Made by a program: the position numbers and the translations under genes. 64,000 nucleotides of DNA. It comes from Motilimonas eburnea. Lineage in GTDB: Bacteria > Pseudomonadota > Gammaproteobacteria > Enterobacterales > CBDFNC01. The DNA is taken from the NCBI RefSeq assembly GCF_021295345.1, contig NZ_JAIMJB010000005.1:62001-126000 (forward strand), in the 5' to 3' direction. This document shows, one piece after another, positions 57,623 to 64,000 of the stretch; positions within the stretch are counted from its first letter, which is position 1; each line of letters starts with the position of its first letter. The notes under the pieces were generated by a model, which did no database searches, had not been told where the DNA came from, and was given only the letters and a program-made list of their open reading frames with translations.

Positions 57623-58339
57623 TTAAGCTTCGGGCTGCAAGCTGAGCAAGCCAGTATTATTCACCACCATCAAATAAGATTTGCCTAAGCTGGCTTGGCA
57701 AAGATCTAGGCTGTGCTCGCCTACCTTTAGACCGGTGGCGCAGTTGTTTACACTGACCATGGCGCTGACTTTGCCTTGTTCTAGGTTAAAGCTCACCGTA
57801 TCTGCACCGTTTAAATAGACAGGCAGGTTATGGTGGCTGAAGATGCGAACCCGATAAACCGCATCTTGGTTATCCACCCGCTTCGCAAACGCCGTTATCT
57901 TATAAGCCTCCCCTTGCAACCAAGCGACCGCCCACACTGGCTTGCTTTGCTTTACTTTATAATCCAGATCGACATGGCCTACACCTTGTCGGGTTTGGCT
58001 GTTGCTATCTTGCACACCTAAGTGCAACTGTTTTTTTTGCGGTTGAAAGGTGTATTCATAGGTCGCCATGTCGCCGATATCGACCTGACTAAATCGGCGA
58101 TTCTGGCTATTAAATACATATTCTTGATCTTTCGAATCCAGAGGATCATCATGCTTAGCATAAAACGCCACCACCTCATAGGTGGTGTTCACAAAGCTAA
58201 TATCAGCCTTGCTACGGGTGATTTTTTTCACGTCTTCTTTTAACCCACTCGAGCCACATGCACTGAGCACTAAAGCACTTAGGGTTAACAACACTAATAA
58301 CAAACTCTTTGTTATGACTTCAAACCGACTGAGTTGCAT
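57623..58339 (-). CDS. Putative lipoprotein of unknown function
   Basis: A 238-residue protein with a lipoprotein signal: hydrophobic LLLVLLTLSALVLSAC, with Cys at ~28 as the lipidation site. The mature part has beta-rich segments (FQPQKKQLHLGVQDSNSQTR). Two cysteines are near the end (NNCATGL, DLCQASLG). The residue after the lipid cysteine is Gly, so outer-membrane sorting is likely. No family recognised. The 34-codon membrane gene follows. Confidence 0.6.
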   Translation of the reverse strand: MQLSRFEVITKSLLLVLLTLSALVLSACGSSGLKEDVKKITRSKADISFVNTTYEVVAFYAKHDDPLDSKDQEYVFNSQNRRFSQVDIGDMATYEYTFQPQKKQLHLGVQDSNSQTRQGVGHVDLDYKVKQSKPVWAVAWLQGEAYKITAFAKRVDNQDAVYRVRIFSHHNLPVYLNGADTVSFNLEQGKVSAMVSVNNCATGLKVGEHSLDLCQASLGKSYLMVVNNTGLLSLQPEA

Positions 58340-58541
58340 CTGACTATCCTTCCTTTGCGTTATCCATTTGGTTAATGTTCAGTAAGGAAAAGATATCGTT
58401 TTTTAATCAAGTTGAGTGTTAGCAATTGTAAGAATGGAAGGGGCTTTTGTAAGGAAGTACGAGGATTACTCTAGGACAGCTAGTTCACGCCAGTTGCTGT
58501 GCTAAACTGCCCTATCCAGCATCAACCATGAAGTTAAAAAT

Positions 58542-59057
58542 ATGATTAAAATAAGAAAAATGCAAAAAGACGATATCGAGGCTATCGCAACTATTCACCT
58601 CGATTCTTGGCAAGCCACTTACGCCAATCAGCTGCCGGTTGAATATATTGAGCAATACACCTTGGAGCGCAGAGCCCGAATGTGGAGCAATATTTACGCA
58701 ACCTCCGTTGAGACCGTGTATGTCGCTGAAAAAGATAACGAGGTGGTCGGTTTCATCAATTATGGTCCGAGTTTCACTAACCAAGATAACCATGACCTAA
58801 AAGAGCTGAGATCGATTTATGTGGCCCCTAGTATGGTGAACCAAGGCATCGGCAGGCAGCTCATTGCAACCATTTCCGATGAACTAAAATCCACAGGTTG
58901 CAAAGAGTTAGTGCTTTACGTGCTCAGCACTCACCATCAGGGGCAAAAATTTTATGCCAAACTGGGTTTTAAGCCTACCGGCCACGAAGCCACTGAGATA
59001 TTTCATGACCACACCATCACAGACCTTGAAATGAAGCTGACCTTTGACCGCCACTAG
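58542..59057 (+). CDS. GNAT-family N-acetyltransferase
   Basis: A 171-residue acetyltransferase: MIKIRKMQKDDIEAIATIHL opening, acetyl-CoA loop APSMVNQGIGRQLIATISDE, and a C-terminal YVLSTHHQGQKFYAKLGFKP that closes the fold. The opening WQATYANQLP resembles a subgroup that acts on free amino acids or small molecules. The substrate is unknown. It converges with the lysR gene at 59083. Confidence 0.88.
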   Translation: MIKIRKMQKDDIEAIATIHLDSWQATYANQLPVEYIEQYTLERRARMWSNIYATSVETVYVAEKDNEVVGFINYGPSFTNQDNHDLKELRSIYVAPSMVNQGIGRQLIATISDELKSTGCKELVLYVLSTHHQGQKFYAKLGFKPTGHEATEIFHDHTITDLEMKLTFDRH

Positions 59058-59082
59058 CTTAGCGCCTCGCCATTCACTCACC

Positions 59083-59979
59083 TTAGCTATAATACTTCGC
59101 CGCTAACTCAGGCAAGATGTTGAGCACATGCGCCATCACTGGGCCTCGGGTGATCGCGGGGGCATAGTAAGCAGCGATGGACATCTTGTATTCGTTTAAT
59201 AATAAATTGGTGGTGAACGGCTTAATCAGGCCCATGTCAACATAGGGTTTAGCATAACAATGGGGCACTAAACCCCAGCCGACCTTGGCTAAGGTGCGAC
59301 ATAGCTCGTCATTATTCATTACCGCAATATAATTGGCGGAAATTCGCATGTATTCCACATTTTCATCATTGCGCACAATATTTTGATGCAGCACCTGGGG
59401 CTCTTGTCGCAAGATAAGCTTGTCTATCATCGCGTTTTCACTTAGTAAGCCTGTGGCTGAGGTATAAAACCCATAGGATTGAAAGCCCAGAAATTTCACA
59501 TCAATCTTAATCGCACTAAAACTGCTTTTTTTGTTCGGCATAAAGGCGAAATCAACCTCGCCAGAAGCCACTTTTTTCATCGCACTGTTCCAATCATCCA
59601 CCTGCCAATCCAGCTTTAAGCGAGGAAAGGTTTGGCTCAGTTCAGCCGTTAATTCAACGATCAACGCTGGGTTTAGCATGGGGTCGTACAAGATGGTAAA
59701 ACTGGCTTCTTCTTGAGCGTGAATAGAGTCGACCAGTTCATTAAATGAAGCTAAATGGGATTGCAGTAATTTTGCTTGAAAGTGCAGCTTTTGCGCGTCG
59801 ACGGTGGGGATAACTTTACGACCATCCACTTCAAACAGCACCAACGCAAGCTGATCTTCTAAGGTCATCACCAACTCTCTTACCGTGGTTCTGCTCTTGT
59901 TTAATTGCTTGGCTGCGGGACTGTAACCTTTTGTTTCATATACCGCGATAAACGCATTGATTTGATCTATTGAAGCCAT
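59083..59979 (-). CDS. LysR-family transcriptional regulator
   Basis: A 298-residue LysR-type regulator: helix-turn-helix GYSPAAKQLNKSRTTVRELV, followed by the linker helix and effector domain. It is divergent from the KdgM-like porin gene at 60217, with 237 bp between them, so it may control that porin. The target and ligand are unproven. Confidence 0.88.
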   Translation of the reverse strand: MASIDQINAFIAVYETKGYSPAAKQLNKSRTTVRELVMTLEDQLALVLFEVDGRKVIPTVDAQKLHFQAKLLQSHLASFNELVDSIHAQEEASFTILYDPMLNPALIVELTAELSQTFPRLKLDWQVDDWNSAMKKVASGEVDFAFMPNKKSSFSAIKIDVKFLGFQSYGFYTSATGLLSENAMIDKLILRQEPQVLHQNIVRNDENVEYMRISANYIAVMNNDELCRTLAKVGWGLVPHCYAKPYVDMGLIKPFTTNLLLNEYKMSIAAYYAPAITRGPVMAHVLNILPELAAKYYS

Positions 59980-60216
59980 AACTCTTTATCACGCTAGGAA
60001 AACCCGAACATAATTGTATTGCATGATTGAAAATTTAGCCATAGACTTGTCAGTAATTCAGTAAGGACGACTGCTGATGGACGCTGTTTTCGCTTTTATG
60101 AACCCTGTCAATACAGAGCATAAAACGCCTCAAGGATAGAGCCGCAACAAACACCGCCTCTCTACATGGATTAAGTAGACCGAATAATTAGTTTTAACTT
60201 CAAAAGGTCTCATACA

Positions 60217-60939
60217 ATGAAAAAATTAACTCTAGCACTTGCATGTTCTTCTTTCGCCATCGCTCCTGCAGTATTTGCTGAGGAAGCCGAAGTCGTGACT
60301 TCTGCCGCTGGCTCTTCATACATCACAGGTAATGTGCAAATGCACGACCGTAAAGATTTCCACGGTTCTGCAGTAACATCAACTATCGAAGCGGGCCACA
60401 CGTTCCGCACTGGCACCACAGTATTAGTGGAGTTTGACAATATCCACCTCGGTGACAACCCAAGCAATGGTGTTAATGCCAATTCACCTGTTTACACTAC
60501 CTTAGGTATTGAGCAATCTTACCGCTTTGACAGCAACAGCTTCTTAGGCGATGGTCTATGGATTGCAGGTGGTTACCACCATGTATTGGCTGACGGCGAC
60601 AGCATTCAATACCGTCCTTTGATTAAGGTCGGTTACGATTTCGACAACGGTATCTCTATCTCTAACCGTACGCGTTGGCACTTTGATGCTAAAGATGGCA
60701 GCAAGCTAGATGATGTTCGCATGGATAACGCCATCGCTTACACCTTTAAAGATATGCCGCTAAGCGTTAAATACAACAACGTATACATGCTTGATTCTGA
60801 AGGCTTAGACCACGAATTCCGCGCTACATGGACACGTAACGGTGTACAACCTTACGCTGAGTACCGTTACCAAGGTAGCAACCTAGACGGTGTCACACCT
60901 AACAACGCTTTCGTTATTGGTGCTTCTTACGGCTTCTAA
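60217..60939 (+). CDS. KdgM/NanC-like oligosaccharide-specific outer-membrane porin
   Basis: A 240-residue protein with a Sec signal peptide (MKKLTLALACSSFAIAPAVF, cleaved near AEE). The mature chain is a 12-strand-type barrel with the KdgM-like order: YITGNVQMHDRKDF start, NGISISNRTRWHFDAKDGS, PLSVKYNNVYMLD, YAEYRYQG and a C-terminal GASYGF ending in Phe. The family takes up oligogalacturonate or sialic-acid oligomers; the real substrate is not evident. A pre-terminator hairpin and a strong terminator follow. LysR is upstream and divergent. Confidence 0.8.
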   Translation: MKKLTLALACSSFAIAPAVFAEEAEVVTSAAGSSYITGNVQMHDRKDFHGSAVTSTIEAGHTFRTGTTVLVEFDNIHLGDNPSNGVNANSPVYTTLGIEQSYRFDSNSFLGDGLWIAGGYHHVLADGDSIQYRPLIKVGYDFDNGISISNRTRWHFDAKDGSKLDDVRMDNAIAYTFKDMPLSVKYNNVYMLDSEGLDHEFRATWTRNGVQPYAEYRYQGSNLDGVTPNNAFVIGASYGF

Positions 60940-60966
60940 ACGAAGAAACAACAGAATTAGTCATGA

Positions 60967-60998
60967 TTTACGCTCTGCCTCTAGCCTAGAGTCGTAAA
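60967..60998 (+). other. Inverted repeat in the porin 3' untranslated region
   Basis: TTTACGCTCT (60967-60976) pairs with AGAGTCGTAAA (60988-60998) except one bulged T; the loop is 11 nt. No T-run, so it is likely an mRNA-stabilising or small-RNA-target hairpin just before the terminator. Confidence 0.4.
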
Positions 60999-61011
60999 CC
61001 AAGCTAATAAT

Positions 61012-61042
61012 AAGCCCCTGTGCCATGCATAGGGGCTTTTTT
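61012..61042 (+). terminator. Rho-independent terminator of the porin gene
   Basis: AAGCCCCT (61012-61019) pairs with AGGGGCTT (61031-61038), an 8-bp stem with 11-nt loop, followed by more T (61039-61042). Confidence 0.9.
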
Positions 61043-61049
61043 GTATTTG

Positions 61050-61436
61050 CTACACCTTAATTGAATAGCTTAGGTCGGTGACTTCATCACCCGTCATGCC
61101 GCGAAATCCCCACTGATAAGGTGCTTGCTCTTTGATGATCACTTCAATATCTACAGGCTTAATACCCAGCTGGCGCTCAATATCGGCAAACAAGGTTTTG
61201 ATTAGGCGTTTTTGGGTAGCGATTTCTCGTCCCGCCATCAGGTTTATTTCGATGACAGTGTAGGCATCGGAGCGGCCTCCGGGCGCGTAAAAATCACTCT
61301 TATCCATGGGGATAAAACGATGCGCCCGTTTGTCTTCGGGCAGCCCTAACACGCTTTGCATTACGCCGTGGATCACATTGGAAAGCTCGGCCTTAATCGG
61401 GTTCAATTGGGTATCGATACCGTAGATAACAATCAT
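61050..61436 (-). CDS. Tautomerase-family protein
   Basis: A 128-residue protein of the 4-oxalocrotonate tautomerase superfamily with two fused units: the segment IDTQLNPIKAELSNVIHGVM and NLMAGREIATQKRLIKTLFA. The ATG at 61436 is taken because it starts the domain, although the first residue is not the usual proline. That casts doubt on classical tautomerase chemistry. It follows the TetR gene on the same strand with a 22-bp gap, so it may share its transcript. Confidence 0.75.
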   Translation of the reverse strand: MIVIYGIDTQLNPIKAELSNVIHGVMQSVLGLPEDKRAHRFIPMDKSDFYAPGGRSDAYTVIEINLMAGREIATQKRLIKTLFADIERQLGIKPVDIEVIIKEQAPYQWGFRGMTGDEVTDLSYSIKV

Positions 61437-61458
61437 TGTCCGCTTCCTTGCTAATGGG

Positions 61459-62040
61459 TTAAGCGCAAATATCGTGATATAGCTGATCTGCCAGCGCTTG
61501 CAGCGTATCAGCACCCGGGTGGGTATGAGCAAAAGTGCGTAAACCATAAATGCCCATCGCTAAATACCGCGCTAAATGGGCACTGTCTCGGCCTGAGGTG
61601 AGATCCCCTTGTGTCGCTGCGCGCACTAGGACTTGTTCTAACGCGGCCTGCCAGCGGGCAAGGTTATCGGCAATGATTTGCTGCACTTCAGCGTCTTGTT
61701 CGGCGACTTCATTTAACGCCTTAGTGAGCAGGCACGCCTGGCTGCTATCGCAACTTAAACACTGTTGCACCAAATCATCCAGATAGCTTTTTAACTGAGA
61801 TAATACGGGTCTGCCATCCGCAAAAAACGCCTCGAACTCAACGCTGCGATCCAGACGATACTGCTCCAATGCTGCCAGCAACAAGCCGCGTTTATTGTCA
61901 AACGCACAATAGATAGAGCCAGGGTGTAATCCGGTTGCCGCTTTGAGATCCTGCATGCTGGTTTTAGCGTATCCCTTCTCCATAAAGGCAGTCATGGCGC
62001 TGCGCAGCACTTTTTCACGATCAAATTCAGCATTTCTCAT
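61459..62040 (-). CDS. TetR-family repressor, NemR-like
   Basis: A 193-residue repressor: helix-turn-helix KVLRSAMTAFMEKGYAKTSM, QDLKAATGLHPGSIYCAFDN. The C-terminal ligand domain has SCDSSQACLLTKALNEV, with cysteines in a position comparable to the redox-sensing cysteine of NemR; this is a family-level inference. The ATG at 62040 is preferred over a longer frame that would cross the operators. Divergent from nemA, with three palindromes between them. Confidence 0.88.
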   Translation of the reverse strand: MRNAEFDREKVLRSAMTAFMEKGYAKTSMQDLKAATGLHPGSIYCAFDNKRGLLLAALEQYRLDRSVEFEAFFADGRPVLSQLKSYLDDLVQQCLSCDSSQACLLTKALNEVAEQDAEVQQIIADNLARWQAALEQVLVRAATQGDLTSGRDSAHLARYLAMGIYGLRTFAHTHPGADTLQALADQLYHDICA

Positions 62041-62071
62041 GGGTTCTGCTCTTGTAATCCTTGATGAATGC

Positions 62072-62151
62072 AGTGTACTTAATTTTGAATGAGTGTTCAA
62101 AATAATGCTTGAACGATCATTCAAATAGCACTATCTTGAATGAGCATTCAA
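62072..62151. promoter_or_regulatory. Divergent tetR-nemA control region with three operator palindromes
   Basis: Three 16-bp palindromes of type TTGAAxGAxxxTTCAA: 62085-62100 (TTGAATGAGTGTTCAA), 62109-62124 (TTGAACGATCATTCAA) and 62136-62151 (TTGAATGAGCATTCAA). The nemA promoter fits TTGAAC (62109) - 17 bp - TATCTT (62132). On the minus strand tetR has TTGAAC (62100-62095) - 17 bp - TACACT (62077-62072). Both -35 boxes lie inside an operator, so TetR binding would block both promoters. Confidence 0.8.
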
Positions 62152-62175
62152 AAACTTTTCCTGATTGAGGCCACA

Positions 62176-63231
62176 ATGACAGACAATCTTTTTCAACCTT
62201 TCGCACTCAATGACACCATCACCCTAAACAACCGTATCTTGATGGCACCATTAACTCGTTGTATGGCGGATGATAATCTAGTCCCAACCCAAGCCATGGC
62301 CGACTATTACGCTCGCCGTGCCGATGCCGGACTGATTATTTCAGAGGCCGTGATCATTCGCCCCGACGGCCAAGGCTACCCCAATACTCCGGGTCTATTT
62401 ACTGCAGAGCAAGTAGCGGGCTGGAAGAAGGTGACCCAAGCGGTACACGAAAAAGGCGGGAAGATTTTTGCTCAGCTTTGGCATACCGGCCGTGTTGCGC
62501 ATCCGCACTTTTATCGCGATGTCACCGGCAGTGATGCCGTGATGGCACCGTCGGCCATTGGCGTTGAAGGCACAGTACCGCGCATGCGTGAACTGGAATA
62601 CCAAACCCCGACGCCGGCAAGCCATGAAGATATTGAACAATTAATTGAAGACTACGCCCAAGCTGCGGCTAACGCCATGGTAGCAGGATTTGATGGTGTG
62701 GAAATTCACGGCGCCAATGGCTATCTGCTTGACCAATTTTTACATCACGGCAGCAATCAGCGCAGCGATGAATATGGCCAAACCCCAGCAAACATGGCGC
62801 GTTTCCCCTTAGCCGTGGTCGATGCGATTTGCGCTGAAATCGGTCATCAACGCACCGCACTACGCCTATCGCCGGGTGCCTATTTTAATATGCCAAGCGA
62901 CCCAAGGGATCGCGCCGTGTTTGACTACCTACTCAAGCAATTAGAAAGCCGTGACTTAGCCTTTATTCACGTTGGCATTTTTGATGATGCATTAGAGTTT
63001 GATTATCTCGGCGGCCGTGTATCTAGCTATATTCGCGCCCACTATAGCAAAACCTTAGTCGGCGTGGGCAGCTTGACCGCAGAAATGGGCAGTGCCGCGA
63101 TTGCGGAAAACAAGTTTGATTTACTCGCCATCGGTCGCCCGTTTATCGCTAATCCCGACTACGTGGCCCGCATACGCGAGGGTAAAGAGCTAGTTGAATA
63201 CTCAGAAGAAATGTTGATGAGTTTGGTGTAA
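62176..63231 (+). CDS. nemA: NemA-like Old Yellow Enzyme (N-ethylmaleimide/alkene reductase)
   Basis: A 351-residue FMN enzyme that reduces electrophilic alkenes with NADPH. Family motifs: LNNRILMAPLTRC, LWHTGRVAHP, FDGVEIHGANGYLLDQFLHH, NQRSDEYG, VGSLTAEMG, AIGRPFIANPD. The ATG at 62176 has GAGG five bases before it; an upstream ATG at 62140 lies within an operator and is rejected. Divergent from the TetR gene, as in the E. coli nemRA pair. Confidence 0.92.
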   Translation: MTDNLFQPFALNDTITLNNRILMAPLTRCMADDNLVPTQAMADYYARRADAGLIISEAVIIRPDGQGYPNTPGLFTAEQVAGWKKVTQAVHEKGGKIFAQLWHTGRVAHPHFYRDVTGSDAVMAPSAIGVEGTVPRMRELEYQTPTPASHEDIEQLIEDYAQAAANAMVAGFDGVEIHGANGYLLDQFLHHGSNQRSDEYGQTPANMARFPLAVVDAICAEIGHQRTALRLSPGAYFNMPSDPRDRAVFDYLLKQLESRDLAFIHVGIFDDALEFDYLGGRVSSYIRAHYSKTLVGVGSLTAEMGSAAIAENKFDLLAIGRPFIANPDYVARIREGKELVEYSEEMLMSLV

Positions 63232-63240
63232 CACATACCA

Positions 63241-63350
63241 ATTCGCGATTTAATAATCGCAGCATGATTGCTGCTCCTACAAGCCACTTTTGTGGAAGCC
63301 CCAGTGATGGGGCGATAAAAACTTGGTAGGAGCAGAGCTTTATCGAGGAA
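63241..63350. repeat. REP-like cluster after nemA
   Basis: Inverse unit at 63241-63283 (read back GTAGGAGC-AGCAATCATGCTG-CGATTATTAA). Forward unit at 63291-63320 (TGTGGAAGC-CCCAGTGATGGGG-CGATAAAA). A partial forward piece at 63326-63350 (GTAGGAGCAGAGCTTTATCG). Confidence 0.8.
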
Positions 63351-63352
63351 AA

Positions 63353-63892
63353 TTATTCCAAAACCACATCTATGATATTGGTTTTGCCACGTGTGATGTC
63401 AACTTCACCCGTTGCGTAGGCTTTGGTGTCACTTGCACTCGCTTTCACATAGTACTTCCCTGTGTTCACAATTTTTTTGTCGCCATTTTGGAAAAACACA
63501 TCGTCATCGATTAAAAAACCTTCTGGTGACACTGGGTAGATACGCGCGTGACTTTTCAAGTTACCACCACTGTCGAGATGAACAGAATTGCGATAAGCAA
63601 TCTTAGTTAACCCTTGAGGGTTAGCAACCACTTCCACAACCATCACTTGCCCAACATCACGACTCGTGCGGGATGCTCGGTGAGTCTTAACGTCTACTCT
63701 CCCCTGCTTAGCGCTAGTAGAGATAGTGGTATCGCCAATCGTCGGTACAGATTTCGCAGTACTTGTTGTTGAAGAAGACGTTGTGGCGTCCAAAATACCA
63801 CTTACCGCACCACGCGTTGCACTTTCTATTTGCGTGGAAGCACAGCCCACCAGACCAAACGTCAAACCCAATACCACAACCAACTTCTTCAT
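63353..63892 (-). CDS. Putative lipoprotein of unknown function
   Basis: A 179-residue protein with a lipobox LVGC (LGLTFGLVGCASTQI; lipid Cys at 17). A Ser/Thr-rich linker (~33-60) is followed by a beta-rich domain (~70-179, VSPEGFLIDDDVFFQNGDKK). No family recognised; it could belong to a surface- or periplasm-facing small barrel group. The residue after the lipid Cys is Ala, so the outer membrane is likely. It ends next to the REP cluster at 63241-63350. Confidence 0.6.
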   Translation of the reverse strand: MKKLVVVLGLTFGLVGCASTQIESATRGAVSGILDATTSSSTTSTAKSVPTIGDTTISTSAKQGRVDVKTHRASRTSRDVGQVMVVEVVANPQGLTKIAYRNSVHLDSGGNLKSHARIYPVSPEGFLIDDDVFFQNGDKKIVNTGKYYVKASASDTKAYATGEVDITRGKTNIIDVVLE

Positions 63893-64000
63893 TAAATGTT
63901 CCCTCTTAATTTACAAAGTGTTAAATCAATACCAATGAATCAATCATATCGGCGGGATTGTAACCAAAAAATCAAGGAATGATAAGGGAAAGGTATTAAG

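Noticed and set aside
60077-60139. 20-codon frame before the porin with AAGGA upstream
   Set aside because: The ribosome binding site is fair but length and sequence give no other support.
61436-61547. Longer 165-codon version of the tautomerase gene
   Set aside because: The extra residues read backward through the end of the TetR gene; the domain begins at 61436.

Overview
The window is chromosomal DNA from a facultatively anaerobic, probably marine gammaproteobacterium. It looks closest to the Shewanella/Alteromonadales side, judged from gene families and gene order only, because no search could be run. Pointers are a complete torECAD trimethylamine N-oxide (TMAO) respiration operon, the block ubiE-ubiJ-ubiB-tatABC-tatD, a zinc-less type HemB, a KdgM-like porin, and many RND, GNAT and LysR genes. 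No ribosomal or transfer RNA genes, phage genes, insertion sequences or CRISPR arrays were seen.

Left part (1-29.6 kb), mostly core metabolism and respiration. A truncated LysR gene and hemB are followed by a YjeH-type amino-acid exporter, an outer-membrane beta-barrel, a small Q-rich protein and an L,D-transpeptidase. Then come torE (52 codons, easily missed), torC, torA and torD, a secreted protein behind a possible Pho box, ppiC, a very large AsmA-type protein, and on the minus strand ubiE-ubiJ-ubiB-tatABC-tatD. A hybrid sensor kinase with no linked response regulator and an scsBCD periplasmic thiol-redox cluster close this part. The parts fit together: TorA is a Tat substrate needing molybdenum cofactor, TorC needs five hemes, and electrons come from quinols. 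Tat, heme, ubiquinone and molybdate-uptake genes (modABC at 46.9-49.5 kb) are all in the window.

Right part (29.6-64 kb), a mosaic of short accessory operons: GNAT acetyltransferases, a DedA protein, a FAN1-type nuclease fused to a DnaQ-type exonuclease, a putative delta-class carbonic anhydrase, LysR/AraC/TetR regulators with neighbouring targets, a stand-alone trpB, a NUDIX hydrolase, MAPEG, modABC, a bactofilin, an EamA transporter, an RND pump with adaptor, a predicted cytosolic HEXXH protein with a zinc ribbon, a KdgM-like porin, and a divergent tetR/nemA pair with three operator palindromes.

The most unusual non-coding signal is a family of REP-like elements found only in the right part. 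They share the head GTGGGAG(C) and a CGAT/CGAA-type tail, but the hairpin between them differs from copy to copy with both arms changed together. They form pairs, triplets and a 41-bp tandem array. They supply stop codons to two genes, and two nearly identical triplets flank a DUF1330-lysR cassette as direct repeats. Two genes (ppiC and the 90-residue gene at 4333) have leader hairpins that bury their ribosome binding sites.
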